Shown: positions 26,143-34,846, numbered from the stretch's first letter. The stretch: 64,000 nucleotides of DNA from SKIA01 sp047602905 (GCA_047602905.1 JBLKOP010000002.1:82874-146873), one strand, 5' to 3'. Program-made: numbers and translations. The notes: a model not told the origin generated them from the sequence alone.

Positions 26143-27311
26143 TCAGCGAGGTTGATTTGCGTGTAGCGCAGAAGAAAGCTCAGCGAACCTTGCAGGTTCA
26201 CGAGCTAGAAAACCCTCTTCTTGAGAGTTTGCTTACGTATTACGAAGCGGCTGTGAGTAACGCAGTTCCTCCTCTTGCTGCTCTTGAAGCAAGTAGTGGG
26301 GTTTTGCGTAACGGGTACACTCCAAGAAGCGGTTCTTCAACAAGCCTTGATGCGTTCTTGTTAGAAGTAGATGATTCAGTTGCTGGAGAAGCGATTGCTG
26401 GGTTGTATGAGCGTGTTAAAGAACAGAACGCTTCTGCTATTCCTGTTGATTTCGCTGGTCGCTTGTATGAGCGAACTCCTCTTGTAAGAACGCTTCCTTC
26501 TCTTATTGGTGTTGAGAGCGCTACCCAGAAGTTGCGAGAAGCGGTGAATCGCTTGTTCTTATACAACCCGTTAACAAGAACGCATTTTGAGCGTGAAAAA
26601 GACGAGGCAGGTGTTCTTCTGCACGGACCTCCAGGAACAGGCAAGTCTAGTTTGTGTGAGTACGCATACGTGCACGCACAAAACCTCTCTCAAAAGAGCG
26701 GCTTACCTTTTACTCTTGAAGTATTTGAGTCTCACGAGTATAGTATGTGGCAGGGGGAGAGTGAGAAGGCGCTTCAAAAAAAGTTTGCTTCCTTAACTAA
26801 CCCTCAAGGAGTGGGTCTTCTTGTTCTTGAAGAAGTGGATATGTTGTTTGCTTCCCGAGAAGATAGCGGAGCAGGTGTCGGTGTAAAAACGACAAATACG
26901 CTTATGCAAAACCTAAGTGGCTTTAGTGCTTCTCGCTACAGTAACTTCTTAGTTATTGGTACAAGTAACTTACCACACAAGATTGATCATGGTATGAAGC
27001 GACGCCTCCCTACTCGCGTGCACGTTCCTCTCTACGATTCTCTTAGTCAGTACCGCTTACTTAGTGAGCATGTGCTGAGCTGGCCTTCTTCTGAAGTTCA
27101 TGAGTACTTGGCGAGTACGGGGTTTACGAATCGTTTATCTGCTTCTGAGATGACGAGCATGTGTAATTTTGTTCATAGTGTTCGTTGCGGTCCTGTTGAC
27201 GAAAGCATTTTTTCTCTTCCTCTTCATCAAAGAGAAGCTGCTCGCAGAGCGCAGTACAAAGATTTGTCTTTACAAGAAGTGCAGAGTGCTTTGCGCTCTT
27301 ACGAATTTTGA
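26118..27311 (+). CDS. AAA-family ATPase
   Basis: 397 aa. A helical N-domain of about 125 residues precedes one AAA module: Walker A GPPGTGKSS (about 170-178), Walker B LLVLEEVDML (about 234-243, with Glu where the usual Asp precedes the catalytic Glu), sensor-1-like VIGTSN and an arginine-finger region MKRRLPTRV. The ATPase fold resembles Vps4/katanin/26S-type AAA proteins. Translationally coupled to the upstream coiled-coil gene. Convergent with DNA ligase (13-base overlap). Function unknown, possibly remodelling a complex formed by its partner. Confidence 0.8.
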   Translation: MEQDSSAVISEVDLRVAQKKAQRTLQVHELENPLLESLLTYYEAAVSNAVPPLAALEASSGVLRNGYTPRSGSSTSLDAFLLEVDDSVAGEAIAGLYERVKEQNASAIPVDFAGRLYERTPLVRTLPSLIGVESATQKLREAVNRLFLYNPLTRTHFEREKDEAGVLLHGPPGTGKSSLCEYAYVHAQNLSQKSGLPFTLEVFESHEYSMWQGESEKALQKKFASLTNPQGVGLLVLEEVDMLFASREDSGAGVGVKTTNTLMQNLSGFSASRYSNFLVIGTSNLPHKIDHGMKRRLPTRVHVPLYDSLSQYRLLSEHVLSWPSSEVHEYLASTGFTNRLSASEMTSMCNFVHSVRCGPVDESIFSLPLHQREAARRAQYKDLSLQEVQSALRSYEF

Positions 27312-29026
27312 TTGTTGTAGAGTTCTTCTACGTAGCTAAGTGGCGTTATGTCTTCTACGCTTCTCTCCTCTGTTCGGTTGCGCAGGATTCTTGGGAATCG
27401 TAGCGCGTAGCCACTCGCGTAGCTAGGACTTTTTTGTATTTCTTCATACGCTACTTCTACGACGATTGTTGGTTTGATTGTTACGGCGTTGTTTTCTTCA
27501 CTTATTACGTGCTCTTCTAAGAGTTCTGTGATTTCTGGGTAGCTAAAGCCTTCTTCAGGGAGTTCTTTAAGTCCTGTACCTACTTTTCCTATTGCTAAAA
27601 GCGCTCCTTCCTCATCCATTATCGCTACCTCAAAGCTGGTAAGCCACCCTTTTCTTTTTCCTTCTCCCCACTCAGCACCTATTATTACTACGTCTAGTGG
27701 TTCCATGGTGTCTTTGATTTTCATCCAGTTTCCTACTCGTGTTCCTGGCTGATACGTGCTATCAAGTTTTTTTGCAAACAGCCCTTCTGTTCCTGCAGTT
27801 TTTGCTTGTGTAAAGAACTCGTTTGCTTCTTGTAGTGTAGCAACTATTGTTGTTTGCGCTACTCCAAAGAGTTCTTGCTCAGTAATTGTTTCTTCAAGGA
27901 TTTCTTGTCGTTTACTCAGAGGAGTTTCTAGGAGTTCTTCTTTGTCTTTGTAAAGAATATCGAATACGCGTACATCTACAGGAAGTTTCTTTGCTGTCTC
28001 GCTAATAGCGTATTTTCTTCGTATGCGTTGACTAATTTCTTGAAAGGGTTTGTACTTTTTTGTTTCTGCATCTACTCCTATTGCTTCTGCGTCGAGAATG
28101 CATTCTTTGCACGTAACGTTTTCTCGTACTGCTTCTACGATGTCAGGAAATTGTTTTGTAACGTTTTCTAGTCTTCGCGTAAATATGGTTATCTTGTCTT
28201 CTTGTTTATGTATTTCTACACGAAAACCGTCGTACTTGTATTGCAGTAGGATTTCTTCTCCTAGCTTCTCAAACGCGTCGGTGAGTTCTCCTCGTACTCC
28301 TAGCATGACTTTTAGAGGTACTCCTAGTTGTATGCGTACTTGTTGTACGTGCTCTAGTCCTTTTTTTGCGTTCACAGCTACTTCTGAGAAATCATTGGTT
28401 TTGTCATACGCGCTCTGTACTGCTTGGCTTACGTGTTTGTACGCTTCTCGATTAATTATTTCTTCCTCTTCTATACCTGCTTCTTTGCTTAAGAACGCAT
28501 AGATTATGGCGTCTCGTAGCGTTCCTGAAGCGATTCCTATGCGTAAATCCTCTAGTACTGTTCTGGTGATGTACTTGGCTTCTTGTGGTTGTGCGTGGCT
28601 GAGTAACTCGCTGATTATCTTCATTTTTTGTCCTGTACTCCCAACTCCTTCTATGCTGCTAAGTGTTCGTAGTTGTTCATACACGTATTTCACGCTGAGT
28701 GTTTTTGCAAAGAGGGTTTGTTGGTTTTTTGTGCTGCTCATCTGCTCAGCTACCATTCCTAAATCTCCTGTTTTTCGTAGTGCTTGATGTATTTCTTTGC
28801 TGTTTCTTCCTGTTACTTGGCAGAGTAACTTAATCATTATCTTTGCTGATACGCCCATGGTTTCTTTCTGCCAAGCTGCTTGTACTCGTCCTTGTAGTAA
28901 GTGCGTTACTCGTCTGAGGTCTTGGTTGCTTTCTCTGAGTAGTTGCGCTAGTATACGCGTTTTTTCTAGTCGTTTACTGGTTTGTTGTACGTTCTCATAC
29001 GCTAAGCATAGCTTCTCATACTGCAT
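27299..29026 (-). CDS. lig: ATP-dependent DNA ligase
   Basis: 575 aa from ATG 29026 (MQYEKLCLAYENVQQTSKRL, the normal archaeal N-terminus; an upstream Met at 29074 is less likely). A helical DNA-binding domain is followed by the adenylation domain with nucleophile Lys264 in KYDGFRVEIH, motif III region FTRRLENVT, motif IV EGLFAKK and motif V NWMKIK, then an OB-fold. It seals nicks during replication and repair using ATP. Confidence 0.95.
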   Translation of the reverse strand: MQYEKLCLAYENVQQTSKRLEKTRILAQLLRESNQDLRRVTHLLQGRVQAAWQKETMGVSAKIMIKLLCQVTGRNSKEIHQALRKTGDLGMVAEQMSSTKNQQTLFAKTLSVKYVYEQLRTLSSIEGVGSTGQKMKIISELLSHAQPQEAKYITRTVLEDLRIGIASGTLRDAIIYAFLSKEAGIEEEEIINREAYKHVSQAVQSAYDKTNDFSEVAVNAKKGLEHVQQVRIQLGVPLKVMLGVRGELTDAFEKLGEEILLQYKYDGFRVEIHKQEDKITIFTRRLENVTKQFPDIVEAVRENVTCKECILDAEAIGVDAETKKYKPFQEISQRIRRKYAISETAKKLPVDVRVFDILYKDKEELLETPLSKRQEILEETITEQELFGVAQTTIVATLQEANEFFTQAKTAGTEGLFAKKLDSTYQPGTRVGNWMKIKDTMEPLDVVIIGAEWGEGKRKGWLTSFEVAIMDEEGALLAIGKVGTGLKELPEEGFSYPEITELLEEHVISEENNAVTIKPTIVVEVAYEEIQKSPSYASGYALRFPRILRNRTEERSVEDITPLSYVEELYNNQNS

Positions 29027-29093
29027 GTATACTGGTATTCTTTGCTGGTATTTAACCGTAAGGCTTTTAGCCAACTACGTATACAAGCTCTTC

Positions 29094-29771
29094 ATGGATG
29101 ACTTTATTGATTTCTGTCAGCACCGCCGTAGTGTTCGTGATTTTAGTACAAAAACGGTTGCTTTTGAGGATGTCGTTGATTGCTTGCACGCTGCTACGTA
29201 CGCTCCTAGCGTGAGTGATTTGCAGCCGTGGGAGTTTGTTGTCGTAACGTCTGGTTCTGCTCGAGAAGCTGTTGTTAGTTGCTGTAAGGATAGTGGTTGG
29301 TTGCTTGACGCTCCTGTTCTTGTTGCTGTTCTTCTTGATCGTTCTCGTTTTGAAGCGTATCATGGTTCTGAAGAGGTGGTTTTTGCTCGTGATAGCTGTG
29401 TTGCTGCTGCGATGAACGTTGTTTATGCTGCGCTAAGTAAGGGTCTTGGTTCTTGTTGGGTTACGGATTTCTTCTCTGAGAAGCTTGCTGGTACGCTTAA
29501 GATTCCTGCTTCTTGCGAAATTGTTTGTTTACTTGCTCTGGGCTATCCTGCTGAGGCGGATGTTATTCCTAAGCACGTAACGAGCTTGAATGAAATAACG
29601 TATTTTGATGTTTATGGCGCTAAGCGTACTGATGTCTCTACGTACACCATGGATTACGGCGCTGCTGCTCGAGAGGTTGCTTCTGAAGCTGCTTTTCGTG
29701 TGAAGAAAAAGCCGTTTGTTAAGCGTTTTCGTGATCAGTTAGATGCGATGATGGGCAAGAAAAAAGAGTAG
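29094..29771 (+). CDS. Nitroreductase-family flavoprotein
   Basis: 225 aa from ATG 29094. FMN-binding features: RRSVRDFSTKTV near the N-terminus, ATYAPSVSDLQPWEFVVV, then AAAMNVVYAALSKGLGSCWV and LLALGYPAE. By family an FMN-dependent NAD(P)H oxidoreductase; substrate unknown. A basic C-terminal extension of about 40 residues (RVKKKPFVKRFRDQL) is not part of the usual fold. Confidence 0.88.
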   Translation: MDDFIDFCQHRRSVRDFSTKTVAFEDVVDCLHAATYAPSVSDLQPWEFVVVTSGSAREAVVSCCKDSGWLLDAPVLVAVLLDRSRFEAYHGSEEVVFARDSCVAAAMNVVYAALSKGLGSCWVTDFFSEKLAGTLKIPASCEIVCLLALGYPAEADVIPKHVTSLNEITYFDVYGAKRTDVSTYTMDYGAAAREVASEAAFRVKKKPFVKRFRDQLDAMMGKKKE

Positions 29772-29829
29772 TTTCTTGACTGGACATGTGCAAGATACGT
29801 TTTTATAGCGCTTCTTCTTTGCTTGGTAT

Positions 29830-31716
29830 ATGTTGCTGAATGCTAATCGTCGTCGCTTATTATTATTTCCTCACGAAACCGTTCGTCCTATTCAGGATGA
29901 GTTAGTTATTGCTGTTGATGAGTCTGTTCGTAAGCGCAAGCACTTAGTCGTTAATGCTCCTACTGGTCTTGGTAAGACTGCTGCGAGTATTGGTCCTGCT
30001 GTCGCGTATGCTATTGAGAACGATCTTACAGTGTTTTTCTTGACAAGTCGCCACACCCAGCACCAAATCGCTTTGGATACGATTAAGGCTATTGAGGATC
30101 GGTATGAACAAACGATTCCTGTTGCTAATCTTATTGGTAAGAAGTGGATGTGTTTGCAGGATGGCGTTTCTGGTATGCATTCTGGTGAGTTCGTGCAGTA
30201 TTGTCGTCGTTTACGAGAGAACGCTTCTTGTGAGTATTTTGAGAACTTAAAGCGTTCTGGTTCTCTTTCTCCTGATGCTCGTGTTGCTGTTGAGAAGGCT
30301 AAGAGCGCTCCTGCTGCTAGTTCTGTTGTCTCTATTGGTCGCGAGCATTCTGTGTGTCCGTATGAGATTGGGTTGTTAGCTGCTAGGGAGTCAAGAGTTA
30401 TTGTTACGGATTATTTTTATTTGTTTCATCCACGTATTCGTGAGTCGTTCTTGGCAAAGATAGGTAAGTCTCTTGAGGAATCTATTATTATTGTTGATGA
30501 AGCGCATAACTTGCCTGAGCGCATTAAGGATTTGGCTTCTTCTCGTCTCTCTACGTTTGTTCTTGATCGTGCTGTTCAGGAAGCGGTTGATTTTGAGTAC
30601 GAGTTTCCTCAGATTGGTCGTCTTAAGGGGGTGTTGATGGCTTTGGCTAAGGAGGTTGATAAGAAAGCTGGTGAGGGGTTTGTTTCTCGCGAGGATGTTC
30701 TTGAGTTGCTTGGCGAGGTTGATGTGAAGGCTTTGCTTGTTGCGGGCGATCATGTTCGTGAGGAGCGGCGTAATAGCTATATTGCTAGTGTTGCTGAGTT
30801 CTTGGATGAGTGGCGCGAGGAGGATGAGGGTTTTACGCGTATATTGTCTGTTTCTGATTCTTCTGTTTCTTTGTCTCGCAGGTGTCTTGATCCTGGTGTT
30901 GTTTCTGGTCCGTTGTTTCGTGAGTGTTACGCTTCTGTTCTTATGAGTGGTACGCTTCATCCTACGGTGATGTATTCTGAGTTGCTTGATCTTCCTTTGC
31001 GTACGGATGAGTACACGTTTCAGAGTCCTTTTCCTTCTTCTAATCGTCTTTCTCTTATTGTTACGAAGACGACTACGAAGTATACTGCTCGTAGTTCCTC
31101 TATGTTTGATGAGCAGGCTTCTGTTCTTGCGGAGATTGCTGAGGCTACTCCTGGTAATGTGTTGGTGTTTGTTCCTTCTTACGCGTTGCTTTCTGAGATT
31201 CATGAGCGTTTTCAAACAATGACTTCTAAGCCGGTGTTTTGTGAGTCTCGGGGTATGAGTAAGTCGGATAAGGCTTCTGTTCTTTCTAAGCTTGAGTCGT
31301 ATTCTTCTTCTGGAGCAGTTTTTTTGGGTGTTACTTCTGGCTCGTTTGCTGAGGGCGTTGATTTTAAGGGTGATTTGGCTAAGGCGGTTGTTGTGGTTGG
31401 TCTTCCTCTTGCTCGTCCTGATTTGGAGACGCAGGCGTTGATGAAGTATTATGATAAGAAGTTTTCTCGCGGCTGGGATTATGGCTACGTCTTTCCTGCG
31501 TTTAATAAGGTCTTGCAGAGTGCTGGTCGGGTTATTCGTTCTGAAGAGGAGAAGGGTGCGCTTATTTTTTTGGATGAGCGCTATGCTTGGGCTAATTATC
31601 AGCGGTGTTTTCCTCAGACGTGGCAGTTAGTGCAAAGTGATTCTCCTGGGGATGTTGTTAAGGAGTTCTTTGGTGTTTCTTCTCAAAAAAAGGCTTCTTC
31701 TGATTGGTTCTCATAG
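29830..31716 (+). CDS. xpd: XPD/Rad3-type DNA helicase
   Basis: 628-aa superfamily 2 helicase. Walker A NAPTGLGKT (about 42-50), four Cys for a 4Fe-4S cluster (C108, C125, C134, C176), DEAH (223-226), and domain 2 motifs VLMSGTLHP, GVTSGSFAEGVDFKGD and QSAGRVIRSEEEKG. It unwinds DNA 5' to 3' in repair in characterised homologues. Codons are strongly T/G-ended. Its last 34 bases overlap a reverse-strand pseudogene. Confidence 0.92.
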   Translation: MLLNANRRRLLLFPHETVRPIQDELVIAVDESVRKRKHLVVNAPTGLGKTAASIGPAVAYAIENDLTVFFLTSRHTQHQIALDTIKAIEDRYEQTIPVANLIGKKWMCLQDGVSGMHSGEFVQYCRRLRENASCEYFENLKRSGSLSPDARVAVEKAKSAPAASSVVSIGREHSVCPYEIGLLAARESRVIVTDYFYLFHPRIRESFLAKIGKSLEESIIIVDEAHNLPERIKDLASSRLSTFVLDRAVQEAVDFEYEFPQIGRLKGVLMALAKEVDKKAGEGFVSREDVLELLGEVDVKALLVAGDHVREERRNSYIASVAEFLDEWREEDEGFTRILSVSDSSVSLSRRCLDPGVVSGPLFRECYASVLMSGTLHPTVMYSELLDLPLRTDEYTFQSPFPSSNRLSLIVTKTTTKYTARSSSMFDEQASVLAEIAEATPGNVLVFVPSYALLSEIHERFQTMTSKPVFCESRGMSKSDKASVLSKLESYSSSGAVFLGVTSGSFAEGVDFKGDLAKAVVVVGLPLARPDLETQALMKYYDKKFSRGWDYGYVFPAFNKVLQSAGRVIRSEEEKGALIFLDERYAWANYQRCFPQTWQLVQSDSPGDVVKEFFGVSSQKKASSDWFS

Positions 31717-32189
31717 AATGCGTTGAGTTCTTGCTGTATTTTGGGTAGTTCTTTCTTGAATACTTCTTGTAGGTGCTCTGTTTCTTCTTGGTAAGCGTAT
31801 AGTTTTCGTACTGGAAAGAATGTTGTGTTGTGTACTGGTATGTATATCCATTGTTCTGTTCGCTTGTATTGTTTAGTGATGTCTGCGTGTGTTATTGCGT
31901 CTATCCACTAAATAACTTGTTGTTGTAAGTTGTGTTTTTTACTTGTGTTTAGTGCTAGTGCTGTTTTGTTCTCTAAGAGTTTTATGAGTGCTAGGGGTGT
32001 TGTTTTTTCGTGTATGATTATTCCGTTTTGGTATTGGCTTGAGTCTTTGTTTAGTACGTGCAGGAAGTATTTTTCTGCTTCTTCACACACGTGTACTTCT
32101 TTGTGAAAGAAGCTGTCTTCTAGTGTTTTGTTGTGTGTTTGTAGTACTTTTTGTTGTACCCATTTGGTTGGTGTTGCGTTTTCTTGCAT
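31683..32189 (-). pseudogene. Gene interrupted by an in-frame TAG
   Basis: From the ATG at 32189 a 93-aa frame (MQENATPTKWVQQKVLQ) runs to TAG at 31908-31910. Beyond the stop the same frame stays open for 74 codons with the same codon use (WIDAITHADITKQYKR; FFPVRKLYAYQEETE) and ends at TGA 31683-31685, inside the XPD 3' end. There is no in-frame restart codon after the TAG. It would be a 168-aa protein, not recognised. Most likely a recent nonsense mutation; recoding is a less likely alternative because TAG is an ordinary stop elsewhere here. Confidence 0.6.
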
Positions 32190-32325
32190 GTTTGTGTGTT
32201 AGTGGTTTTTTACTATTTATAAGTACTAATACAAGTATTTTCGCTTTAAACGAAAAAGCCCGTCCAGTATACAAATTACCACATTAATCGACATATTTAT
32301 ATACTAGGAGCGTCGCTTATCTGGT

Positions 32326-32742
32326 ATGGTTATCCTCTTCGACCAATTCAACCTCCCAGAGAACGTATACGAGCTCATATTCGCAACCGAGCAACAAGTA
32401 CTCGTAGGAAAACTCCTCATAGAAGAAATCAAGCAACACGATGGAGAAATGGGAAAAACAGAGATGAGCATGTTCGCAACCCAGCTACACGACGGATTCA
32501 CCATAGAAACAGAACAAGACTTCCCCGTACCACTCAAGAAAAAAGCAAAAATCAGCTATAACAAACGACAGTTCTACGACAGAATACTCACGCCCATGAA
32601 AACCATGGGGATGATACAGTACGACATGTACAAAAAAACGTACAAGATAAGTGAGAATTTCAACAAAAACCTCATGAAAATTGGTTTGATGTGGCTGCAA
32701 GAAACCCGCAAACCACCCTTTCCATTCAAAGTAGTCAACTGA
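32326..32742 (+). CDS. Small winged-helix-like protein, function unknown
   Basis: 138 aa, no signal or membrane segment. The central part (YNKRQFYDRILTPMKTMGMI then YDMYKKTYKISENF) looks like a recognition helix and wing of a winged-helix domain, so a DNA-binding role is possible. TTTATATA about 25-30 bases before the ATG indicates leaderless transcription. Confidence 0.65.
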   Translation: MVILFDQFNLPENVYELIFATEQQVLVGKLLIEEIKQHDGEMGKTEMSMFATQLHDGFTIETEQDFPVPLKKKAKISYNKRQFYDRILTPMKTMGMIQYDMYKKTYKISENFNKNLMKIGLMWLQETRKPPFPFKVVN

Positions 32743-33163
32743 AACGGCGCACAAGCACAAGCCTTGAAGCGTCGATAGCAGGCCAAACGAAGTGAATGAA
32801 CAATTACCTTCAAAACTCTGGGTGCGCTTCTCTCCACTCTCTCACCCACTCTCCAATTATAAGCCCCCAGAGTTTTCTTGCTCATATTTCCTCAGCCGAT
32901 TCAGGATGAGGTGAGCTAACAGCCAAAGCCTTCGGGCTTTGGCACTTTTACATTCACTGTTGTTTCTGTGTGATCTTGGTCGCCACAGTAACCACAAGCA
33001 CAATCTCTCCCCCCCCCACAAAGATGCTTATCTTATACAGTAACATAATTGCCTAGTTCAGGCAGAAACAACAGTTTCTTCTCATCAAGTCCCAAAGTTC
33101 CAACAACAGAAACCAACCATTACAGTAACTTCGTTGGCTTTGGCAAACAACAACAAACATACC
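32743..33163. other. Non-coding stretch with strong hairpins, possible structured RNA
   Basis: About 420 bases without a supported gene. It contains an 11-bp inverted repeat AAAACTCTGGG (about 32813) with CCCAGAGTTTT (about 32866), an imperfect CCTCA/TGAGG hairpin (about 32890-32911), and a perfect 9-bp stem GCCAAAGCC with GGCTTTGGC closed by a TTCG tetraloop (about 32922-32943). A run of nine C lies at about 33009-33017. It is richer in G+C than the neighbours. It could be a non-coding RNA gene or the end of a decayed mobile element. I could not match it to RNase P, SRP or rRNA. Confidence 0.4.
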
Positions 33164-33433
33164 ATGAACGAAACAATAGTAACGCACTGCCTAGCAATTT
33201 GGCATACGCACACAGGAAGCATGCATCAGTCAGACAAAGACTTTTTTGACGCGCACGTACAAACAACCGCGCAAGAATCCTGTGATGAATTCGTAGCGGC
33301 ACAAGAACTCATAACAGCGCGTCTACACGAGTTTGGCCACGAGTATGATGAAGCAATACGTTTAGCTCAAGAACTCGTACGCACCTATGCTCAGCGCTTT
33401 GGTGTACGCACAGAACAACTTCAAGTAGCGTAG
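33164..33433 (+). CDS. Small uncharacterised protein
   Basis: 89 aa from ATG 33164 (MNETIVTHCLAIWHTHTG). The N-terminal half is His-rich (HTHTGSMH) and the C-terminal half is an acidic amphipathic helix (LHEFGHEYDEAIRLAQELV). No motif recognised. Codon use resembles local genes, which supports it being real. Confidence 0.5.
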   Translation: MNETIVTHCLAIWHTHTGSMHQSDKDFFDAHVQTTAQESCDEFVAAQELITARLHEFGHEYDEAIRLAQELVRTYAQRFGVRTEQLQVA

Positions 33434-33532
33434 TCTCAAATAAAGTTAATCAAAGAACAAAGCTAAAAAATCAAAGATAGTTTATAAATTAAAAAACAAA
33501 ACTTTAATTACTATACTTACAGTACTTACCAT

Positions 33533-33664
33533 ATGGAAACTGTAACAATTCCCAAAGAAGAGTATCGTCGCTTAAAAGTACTAGAAAAAATCGAATGGGA
33601 AGTTGTAGGGGAATTCAAAGAGGCTCTTGATGATCTCCGAGCAGATCGGTTTACAGAGTGCTAG
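33533..33664 (+). CDS. Candidate antitoxin
   Basis: 43 aa, METVTIPKEEYRRLKVLEKI followed by an acidic helix ending in RADRFTEC. The short beta strand plus helix plus acidic tail is the pattern of antitoxins that neutralise RelE/ParE toxins. Unusually it does not precede the toxin in an operon. It is on the opposite strand, convergent, and overlaps the toxin 3' end by 14 bases. Confidence 0.6.
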   Translation: METVTIPKEEYRRLKVLEKIEWEVVGEFKEALDDLRADRFTEC

Positions 33665-33974
33665 CTATGCGCTGAGCTTCTTTTTTGAAATCTGAGAACA
33701 TGAGTTTAATTTCGTCAATAGTTTCTTGCTGATATTTTTTATTGCTTGCATTGACAAGAAAAATGATTTTCAAATCTTTATAGACAAGAAAATACACTCG
33801 CTTATCTCCAATCTTTTTTTCTCTAAAGAACTCATAAGATAATGGTTGACCAATAATCTTTCCTTGCTTTAATTCTTCGATAAAACTATTTAGTTCTTCT
33901 TGCTGTTTTTTTGTTAAGAGCTTACTAATTATTTTAGAAAACTTGTCAATTTTAAACACTCGATATTGATTCAC
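33651..33974 (-). CDS. RelE/ParE-family toxin-like protein
   Basis: 107 aa with the RelE fold pattern: an N-terminal YRVFKIDKFSKIISKL, helices LTKKQQEELNSFIEELKQGK, then beta strands GDKRVYFLVYKDLKIIFLVNASNKK and a C-terminal helix. RelE-type toxins cleave mRNA on the ribosome; ParE types poison gyrase. Key residues cannot be assigned from sequence alone. It is AT-rich. Its candidate partner is encoded tail-to-tail on the forward strand. Confidence 0.75.
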   Translation of the reverse strand: MNQYRVFKIDKFSKIISKLLTKKQQEELNSFIEELKQGKIIGQPLSYEFFREKKIGDKRVYFLVYKDLKIIFLVNASNKKYQQETIDEIKLMFSDFKKEAQRIASTL

Positions 33975-34070
33975 AAACCAGTTTATTAATTTCTTTCTTT
34001 ATAACTACACCGAAGAAAACTACTTTGGAAACATAAGAACCATTAAATACGTCTTTTTCCTTATAGGTGT

Positions 34071-34478
34071 ATGGCCACGGTGTTTGATAAAATTCTTGAT
34101 AAAGAAATCCCTAACTATACTGTGTATGAGAACGATTATGCTTTAGCTTTTCTTGATATAAACCCTTCTGTTACAGGACATACCTTAGTTATTCCTAAAG
34201 AGCGCGTAGCGAGTATTGCTGATTTAAGTCCTGAAGCTGCTGCTGGTTTTATTCATGCAGTACAAGAAGTAAATAAGCTACTTAAAAACAAACTTTCTTG
34301 TGATGGAGTTAATCATTTACTTGCTGACGGAGTAAGTGCTGGTCAAGAAGTTATGCACGTGCATATGCATCTTCTTCCTCGCTACAAACAGGACGGAAAA
34401 CACTTTCATCCTGTAGGAAAACAAGTGAGTTTATCTTCTCAGGAGTTTATTGATTTACAAGAGCAACTGCGTTCTTAG
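34071..34478 (+). CDS. HIT-family nucleotide hydrolase
   Basis: 135 aa with the histidine triad HVHMHLLPR near residues 96-104 and the HIT N-terminus FDKILDKEIPNYTVYENDYALAFLDI, then GHTLVIPKE. By family it hydrolyses nucleotide phosphoramidates or dinucleoside polyphosphates (Hint-like). Its stop overlaps the stop of the convergent next gene by 4 bases. Confidence 0.93.
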   Translation: MATVFDKILDKEIPNYTVYENDYALAFLDINPSVTGHTLVIPKERVASIADLSPEAAAGFIHAVQEVNKLLKNKLSCDGVNHLLADGVSAGQEVMHVHMHLLPRYKQDGKHFHPVGKQVSLSSQEFIDLQEQLRS

Positions 34479-34846
34479 TTGTGATCAAGTTTTTTTAGTT
34501 CGCGAACGCGATCAGCTATGCGCAAGAATTCTGCTAATTCCATCTTCTCTCGAATAGGTAGGTTCAGGCTCATTCCTTCTCCTAGCTCTAACAAAATACT
34601 GTTTTTTTCAGAAACGCTCTCTTCCACTTTTGGCTCTACTGGAGCTGCAGGAGTTGGTTGCTGAACCGGTGCTTGTTGTTGTTCAGTTCTTGGCGGCTGC
34701 CATCCTTGGGGTGGTTGTTGGGGTTGTCCTTGCCAAGCTTGTTGCTGCGTAGGGGGTTGTTGTGCTCCTCCTGCTTGCATCTTTGCTTTTAACTCCTCGA
34801 TTTTTGAGCGTGTATCATCGTTCTTGTTTGATCCGAATAATCCCAT
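34475..34846 (-). CDS. Gln/Pro-rich low-complexity protein
   Basis: 123 aa. It has a short charged N-terminus (GLFGSNKNDDTRSKIEELKAK), a disordered Q/P/A-rich centre (residues about 27-75), and a folded-looking helical C-terminus (LPIREKMELAEFLRIADRV). No family recognised. Such linkers often tether a small domain to a partner or surface. Confidence 0.65.
   Translation of the reverse strand: MGLFGSNKNDDTRSKIEELKAKMQAGGAQQPPTQQQAWQGQPQQPPQGWQPPRTEQQQAPVQQPTPAAPVEPKVEESVSEKNSILLELGEGMSLNLPIREKMELAEFLRIADRVRELKKLDHN

Noticed and set aside
31683..32189. Pyrrolysine-containing protein
   Set aside because: TAG serves as a normal stop for several genes here (for example the binding lipoprotein and XPD), and no pyl genes are visible, so a nonsense mutation is simpler.
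32574..32885. Reverse 103-codon frame beginning MSKKTLGAYNWR
   Set aside because: It crosses the inverted repeat and then runs antisense through the 138-aa gene; no upstream promoter or homology-like features. More likely non-coding.
33030..33110. C/D-box small RNA (reverse TGATGA ... CTGA)
   Set aside because: A single C box and a CTGA about 20 bases later occur by chance; no second box pair or K-turn stems.
32743..33163. RNase P RNA, SRP RNA or transposon-end RNA
   Set aside because: A GAGGAAA sequence and hairpins are present, but the other universally conserved blocks of these RNAs were not found in the right order, and no transposase is adjacent.
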